Positions 59,549-64,000 of a stretch of 64,000 bases of DNA are shown one piece after another; position 1 is the stretch's first letter; each line of letters begins with the position of its first letter. The DNA lies in contig CM041465.1 of assembly GCA_023213395.1 (NCBI GenBank), forward strand, positions 135,911,741 to 135,975,740, given 5' to 3'. Below the pieces are notes generated by a model. The model ran no database searches, was not told where the DNA came from, and was given only the letters and a program-made list of their open reading frames with translations. Made by a program: the position numbers and the translations under genes. The DNA is from Cycas panzhihuaensis. Lineage: Eukaryota > Cycadophyta.

Positions 59549-61449
59549 AGATGAAGGAAGCAACTTAGAAAAAAGTCACCAATACCTGTGACAAATATTA
59601 ACCTGATGTAGTAGGAATATAAGAACCACTATGATTAAAATTAAACACCAACACTTGTGGTAAATATTAACCTGTCATAGTAGGAATATGAGAAGCACTA
59701 TGATTATGATTACACTATGGATCACTTTTTAGAAATAAGTAAGTGATCAATATATAAGATTCTAGGCTAATGTAGAAGCTGACATCATTGTGTATACACA
59801 ACTTAAAACTCAAATGTAGGATATATAATCAACCCAATAACCTCTAACTTATGTCTAATATATAGTTAAGGTTATTGAAGAGATGCTTAGGCTCCTAGTA
59901 AAATTAAGTTGGATTTCATTTGCAATACCAACAATTGTACTTAGTGATGAAATCCAAGTCACAACAGAGCCTAGATACTCTAAATCCTCACCTAACTCAC
60001 TAATAAGTAACTATGTACCTCTTATAAGGAGTGGTATGTGCATACCCATAACTATGAAGGATATTGAATTAGGTATATTTTAATTGAATATTAAAGTTTT
60101 AGTTTTCTTAGTTGGTTATCAAGATGATTCCTGATTAAGGCATGATAGTATGGCTAACCAAACCTCACCAATATTCTAGTTTAGTTGAGTCCCAATTTGA
60201 AACCTACATCTCCTTTATGGCACAACATTTTTCCAACCAAAGTATCTCAATCTTAGTGAGTATGTAAATAGGTACAAGATGGAAGAAAATAATATGTGTG
60301 ATGTATTTCTTTTAGATAGAACGAAAAGATTATTGAATTTATATTAAACATACATATAACTAAAAATAGAGTGCTTTTAGAGTGCTTTTAAAGTTCTTAC
60401 TTAGAATGCCTTTGGAGTGCTTGCTTGAAGTGATTTTGGAGTGATAAAATGAAATGCTAATAAGTGAGTAAGGACACTAGATATTACTATGATTTAGTTG
60501 TTTTTTTGCTCACTTTAATAATGGGCTTTTAAGACTTATAAAAAGAAGGAAGAAATTTTCTTCACTTTTTTTTTTTCTTTACAAAAAAGTAGTCTTCACT
60601 AAAATAGCAATAACATTCTCCCATGATAAAAAAATTAAGTGCTATTTTTTGTGTTATAAACTAGACTATGAGTTATATTTTTAAGAAGTAGAATAAGGTC
60701 TAAATGAGCTCTACAAAATTTTTGATAATCCTACAAAGTGGACAAAATATATATTTTTTAAATTCTTACTAAAAATAACTGTTGTTCACTAAAATAGTAA
60801 TAACATTCTCATATGGCAACAAAATTTAGTGCCATTTTTTGTAATGGAAACTAAACTTAGAGCCTCATCTTTAGTAATTAGAATCAATTCAATTTGAGCT
60901 CTGTAAAATGTTTAGTAGACCTATAAATTTCAATAAGCAAATTTTATTTCTGTAAAAAAATTAGCTTGCAAATATCTCATCAACACATGATACCATATGA
61001 AATTTCCATCATTTTTTAATCACTAGGATCCCAATATAGATAAGGTAAGAGCATACAATGATGGATATTTTAAATGGCTCCAAATTCTTAAAAAAAGTGG
61101 GTAGAATATCCCCTTACAAACATTTTTCTAAATGATAAAAATATTTCGATAGCATTTCCTCTTAAAAAATGGAACAAAAGAGGGGAAAGAAAAGAAGAAT
61201 AAGATAGTATAAATGACTGCCAAAGGATAGGAATCCTTGGGCCTTACAATTCTTTATATTATGCTTCTAAACCTACAAAAGAAAAAGGGAAAGTAAATAA
61301 TACTAAATATGTTATGATAAAAACTTGAAAATATTTCCAAATCCACTTTCACAATCTCCTTCACCACATAGATTGTGTGGTAGAAGGAAGTGATGGCTCC
61401 ATTGAAAATGCAAGTGACGAATATGAAGGAAGTAAGCTATAATATCATA
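59549..61449 (-). other. U2 copia 5' leader
   Basis: It is homologous to 50025-51928 of C2, including the roughly 190-base tandem duplication (60590-60775 and 60785-60960) and the short gagtgctt repeats (60370-60440). The primer-binding site next to the LTR has decayed. No coding was seen; the 59883-60083 frame is not conserved. Confidence 0.75.
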
Positions 61450-61751
61450 TAAAAAGATTGGATCTATCCTTCCTTTCTATGCACTAAACACAAAGGTAAA
61501 TATGGGAGCAAGAGAGATTTGAGAGAAAAAGAGCAGCTCTCACAAAATGGGGAGGTAAGAATGAGCCTCCCCCATTGAGATATTACTTTTATATTGCAAG
61601 AGGAAACATTAGAGTTAGATGAAATGAAATTACATATAATATATATATATGAAAGTGTATTTCACTTTAGTGATCTAATTTAAAGTTCACTTAAGACTAT
61701 CTTTATGAATAATCAACTAATGTAATGACCTTGTGACATTAACCAATTTCA
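61450..61751 (-). repeat. Shared copia LTR between U2 and U3
   Basis: It is about 302 bases, matching the other two array LTRs but more diverged; its primer-side end reads taaaaagatt instead of tgaaagaagt. The polypurine tract and 3' UTR of U3 adjoin it at 61752. Confidence 0.83.
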
Positions 61752-62085
61752 ATCTCCCTCTTAATAGTAGAAGGCCATTTCATCCTATTTTATTTTATCC
61801 TATGGGTTCTTCATTTAAACCTCTTATAAAGAAAATGACTATGAAACTTTTGTGGGAAACCCTTATAGGGAAGAAAACCCACAAACTTTCTAATCTACTA
61901 ACTTGACTCAGGCGACTCTTTAAATGAAGCTAGATAGCCAATCACTATAATGAATTTTGTAGCTAAAATCTTCTGAGTCTCCATATACTATTTGGTTATG
62001 CCCCATGCCTTTTTGAGTTTTCACAAGTTTTGATTTTCCAAAATGATACAACTCTTATCCTTTTGTGCCTATAAGGGATTTTCAC
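61752..62085 (-). other. U3 polypurine tract and copia 3' untranslated region
   Basis: It matches 52227-52560. It ends ...gggattttcac at 62085, where gypsy gag tail (gttacaacta) begins. Confidence 0.8.
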
Positions 62086-63849
62086 GTTACAACTACTTAT
62101 GTCCAGGTTGTAACTGCTTATGCCTAGGTTATAACTTTTTACTTCTTGCAATCGTTGCTTCTCTATCATTAGATCTAGAAACTTATATTAAATAAGAAGA
62201 GGTCCTATTGATTTACTACTCTGTGTTTGTAAATAGGCTAGTTTTTCTTGATCTAAAATCATGTCCGCCAAATTAATGTTTTGTACTTTATTATTCTTTG
62301 GATAATTATACCATTTATGATTTATTGGCCTACATTCTTCAAAAATATATTCTCCTCCTATCTTTTCTAGTGGACACTCTGATCTATAATGTCCCCATCT
62401 CTAAAATAAGAAATAATAAAGTGGTTTTGTCTTACCCTTATATTATCTTGCAAATATATATTCCATTTTTTGTGAATAGACATTATGTATTTTGCCTTTA
62501 TTATTCTTGTGTTTGAAATAACATTTCCATATATTATGATTATTTCTTCGACAACTCTCATACTATTTTATTAATCCTCCATGGTCATTATTTAAATGCC
62601 CTTACTGATTATAAGGTGGGGAACACTAGATGTTTTCTCTTAATTTTTCAAGTCACAATTATGATAATTTTTTTCAACGCTTTTCCAGCTCTTGATCATG
62701 TTACATATTGTTAAGAACAGAAACTGCAAGTTATTGCTTCAATGCTTCCACTTAATTTTCTAAGGCTTTGATTTCTAGATTAGTATCCATCTATGGTACA
62801 AATATGGACTTATTGACATGCCCGTTATTGGATAATATGTTGATAGTTATGTCATTGTTTAGGAATAGGCTGGTTCCATTTGATTTTTAAATTTCAGTGT
62901 TAACTCCCTTACTTACTCATAATTATTCATCAAATGTAGTATTACTTTATCTCTAAGTTGGAGTATCAATCCTTGTATAAAGTATTTCATTGCTAACATT
63001 AGATTTATTATTGTTTCCAATTACATTTTATTCATTATGATTCATATCCTTCCATCAAAATTATTAATAGACTCCATAGGATACTATGAAATTTCTTTTA
63101 AAGTATATAAGATAGCTATTAGATCCCTCAATTTTTGAAACTAATTGATGCTAGTTTAGTTATTGTGCTACTACATATTAAAACCATACCACTGCAAGTC
63201 CCCTTAATGTTAAAAAAAATGAGTTTTGATTTGTCCATGATCCACGATCCTTTTGATTTGGATCATGTTTTTAAATAATGCTAGATGGTCACCTAGATCT
63301 GTGTTTCCATCAAATTAGAGGCTTGAGAACATTGAATAACTTTGCACAATAATATATGGTGTTGTGTTTACTTGATTTCCTCCACCCACTATCCCACTTT
63401 TCCCTCATATAGTTTACTACTCATTAGACCTCTGAGACTATTACCTAGACTCTCCATTGGTAATTTGAATAAGGCATTTATTATATAGCTTAGAGTTTGA
63501 ATTTCTAATAGATGGGGATTCCAAGCTTGTTATGCTATACTATATATCTCCAACTTGATGAATTTTTCTTCTTGTATTGATACTTTTTCTTTTTTAAAGT
63601 TTTCTTCTTCAACAAAATATTGCTAACTATTTTTATTAGTACTCGCTAATTGTACTTCTTATACAACTTTGGTTACTACCTTTATTTGCCTACATCTCAG
63701 TTATGCTTGAATCTTTATCTTTTATTTTATCTTTATTTTTCAATTTTGTCCTCTCTGTCGAATGCACATATGGTCACCTCTCTACCTACTTCCTTGGTGT
63801 GATTACAAATTTGGATTTACGTATTCCAGCTTGGAGTCTTTCCCTCTCA
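62086..63849 (-). pseudogene. Gypsy gag block of U3
   Basis: This block of about 1764 bases is not interrupted by L1. Minus-strand translation shows SINNFDGRI, MKYFIQGLILQLRDKVILHL near 62960, RELTLKFKNQM near 62890, a cysteine-rich region near 62390-62340, and the tail. These follow G0 gag (20600-22500) in order and residues. Stops are frequent, so no protein is expected. It replaces copia gag-pol between leader and 3' UTR. Confidence 0.72.
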
Positions 63850-64000
63850 CAAAGATGAAGGAAGTAACTTAGAGAAAAGTCAACAACACTTATGATAAAT
63901 ATTAACCTGATGTAGTAGGCATATAAGAAGCACTATAATTAAAATTAGACACCAACACTTGTGACAAACATTAACCTATTGTAGTAGGAATATGAGAAGT
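63850..64000 (-). other. U3 copia 5' leader (partial)
   Basis: It begins caaagatgaaggaagtaact and matches 59549 onward and 50025 onward. It runs off the window. Confidence 0.75.

Larger units (their letters stand above)
51929..61751 (-). mobile_element. Chimeric copia unit U2 with Ty3/gypsy gag block (contains L1)
   Basis: Minus-strand order: LTR 61751-61450, a decayed primer-binding site, copia leader 61449-59549, a gypsy gag-derived block 59548-58255 + 53080-52561, copia 3' UTR and polypurine tract 52560-52227, LTR 52226-51929. The copia gag-pol is absent. L1 (53081-58249) is a later insertion in the block. The same junctions occur in U3. The unit would have depended on proteins supplied by other elements. 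Confidence 0.8.
61450..64000 (-). mobile_element. Chimeric copia unit U3 with Ty3/gypsy gag block, cut by window edge
   Basis: Minus-strand order: copia leader (64000-63850), gypsy gag block (63849-62086), copia 3' UTR and polypurine tract (62085-61752), LTR (61751-61450). Both junctions equal those of U2. Its 5' LTR lies beyond the window. Confidence 0.8.

Overview
This window looks like heterochromatic, transposon-packed nuclear DNA of a large-genome vascular plant. I see no ordinary host gene, no rRNA and no intact tRNA. It is almost wholly LTR retrotransposons of the Ty1/copia and Ty3/gypsy superfamilies. They are nested in one another and decayed mostly by C-to-T/G-to-A changes. The species cannot be named from this sequence.

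Layout. (1) 1-2871, + strand: the 3' half of a copia element (C1). (2) 2872-5123 and 20322-23355, - strand: one old, very decayed Ty3/gypsy element (G0), split by element A, which landed in its protease region. (3) 5124-20316, + strand: element A, a 15.2 kb Tat/Retand-type Ty3/gypsy element with target-site duplication CATAG. (4) 23361-39847, - strand: element B, a 16.5 kb sister of A in the opposite orientation, with target-site duplication AGCCC. (5) 39853-42220: AT-rich DNA without visible coding. (6) 42230-44613, + strand: remains of another copia element (C3). (7) 44614-64000, - strand: a head-to-tail copia array in which neighbouring units share LTRs. The first unit carries a normal gag-pol. 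The next two carry, in place of gag-pol, a block of about 1.8 kb related to the gag of G0. A 5.2 kb gag-only LTR element (L1, target-site duplication CTTGT) is inserted in the second unit.

Elements A and B have the standard gag-protease-RT-RNase H-integrase polyprotein, plus two further modules between integrase and the 3' LTR. One is a plant mobile domain (PMD)-like gene on the opposite strand, with its own TATA box, three exons whose splice sites are conserved in both copies, and in B a poly(A)-like signal. The other is a separate archaeal-type RNase H reading frame on the sense strand. In A the antisense gene keeps its frame through all exons (624 codons including the stop) but has nonsense codons. 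One of these, TAG at codon 56, lies at the same codon in B.

The most interesting structures are the conserved antisense PMD gene of A/B; the copia array whose units contain a Ty3/gypsy gag-derived block with the same junctions in both copies; and L1, whose LTRs carry internal copies of the tRNA primer-binding motif. All protein-coding sequences appear to be pseudogenes, except that the archaeal-type RNase H frame of A is nearly intact. Family names rest on motifs read by eye; no database search was possible.
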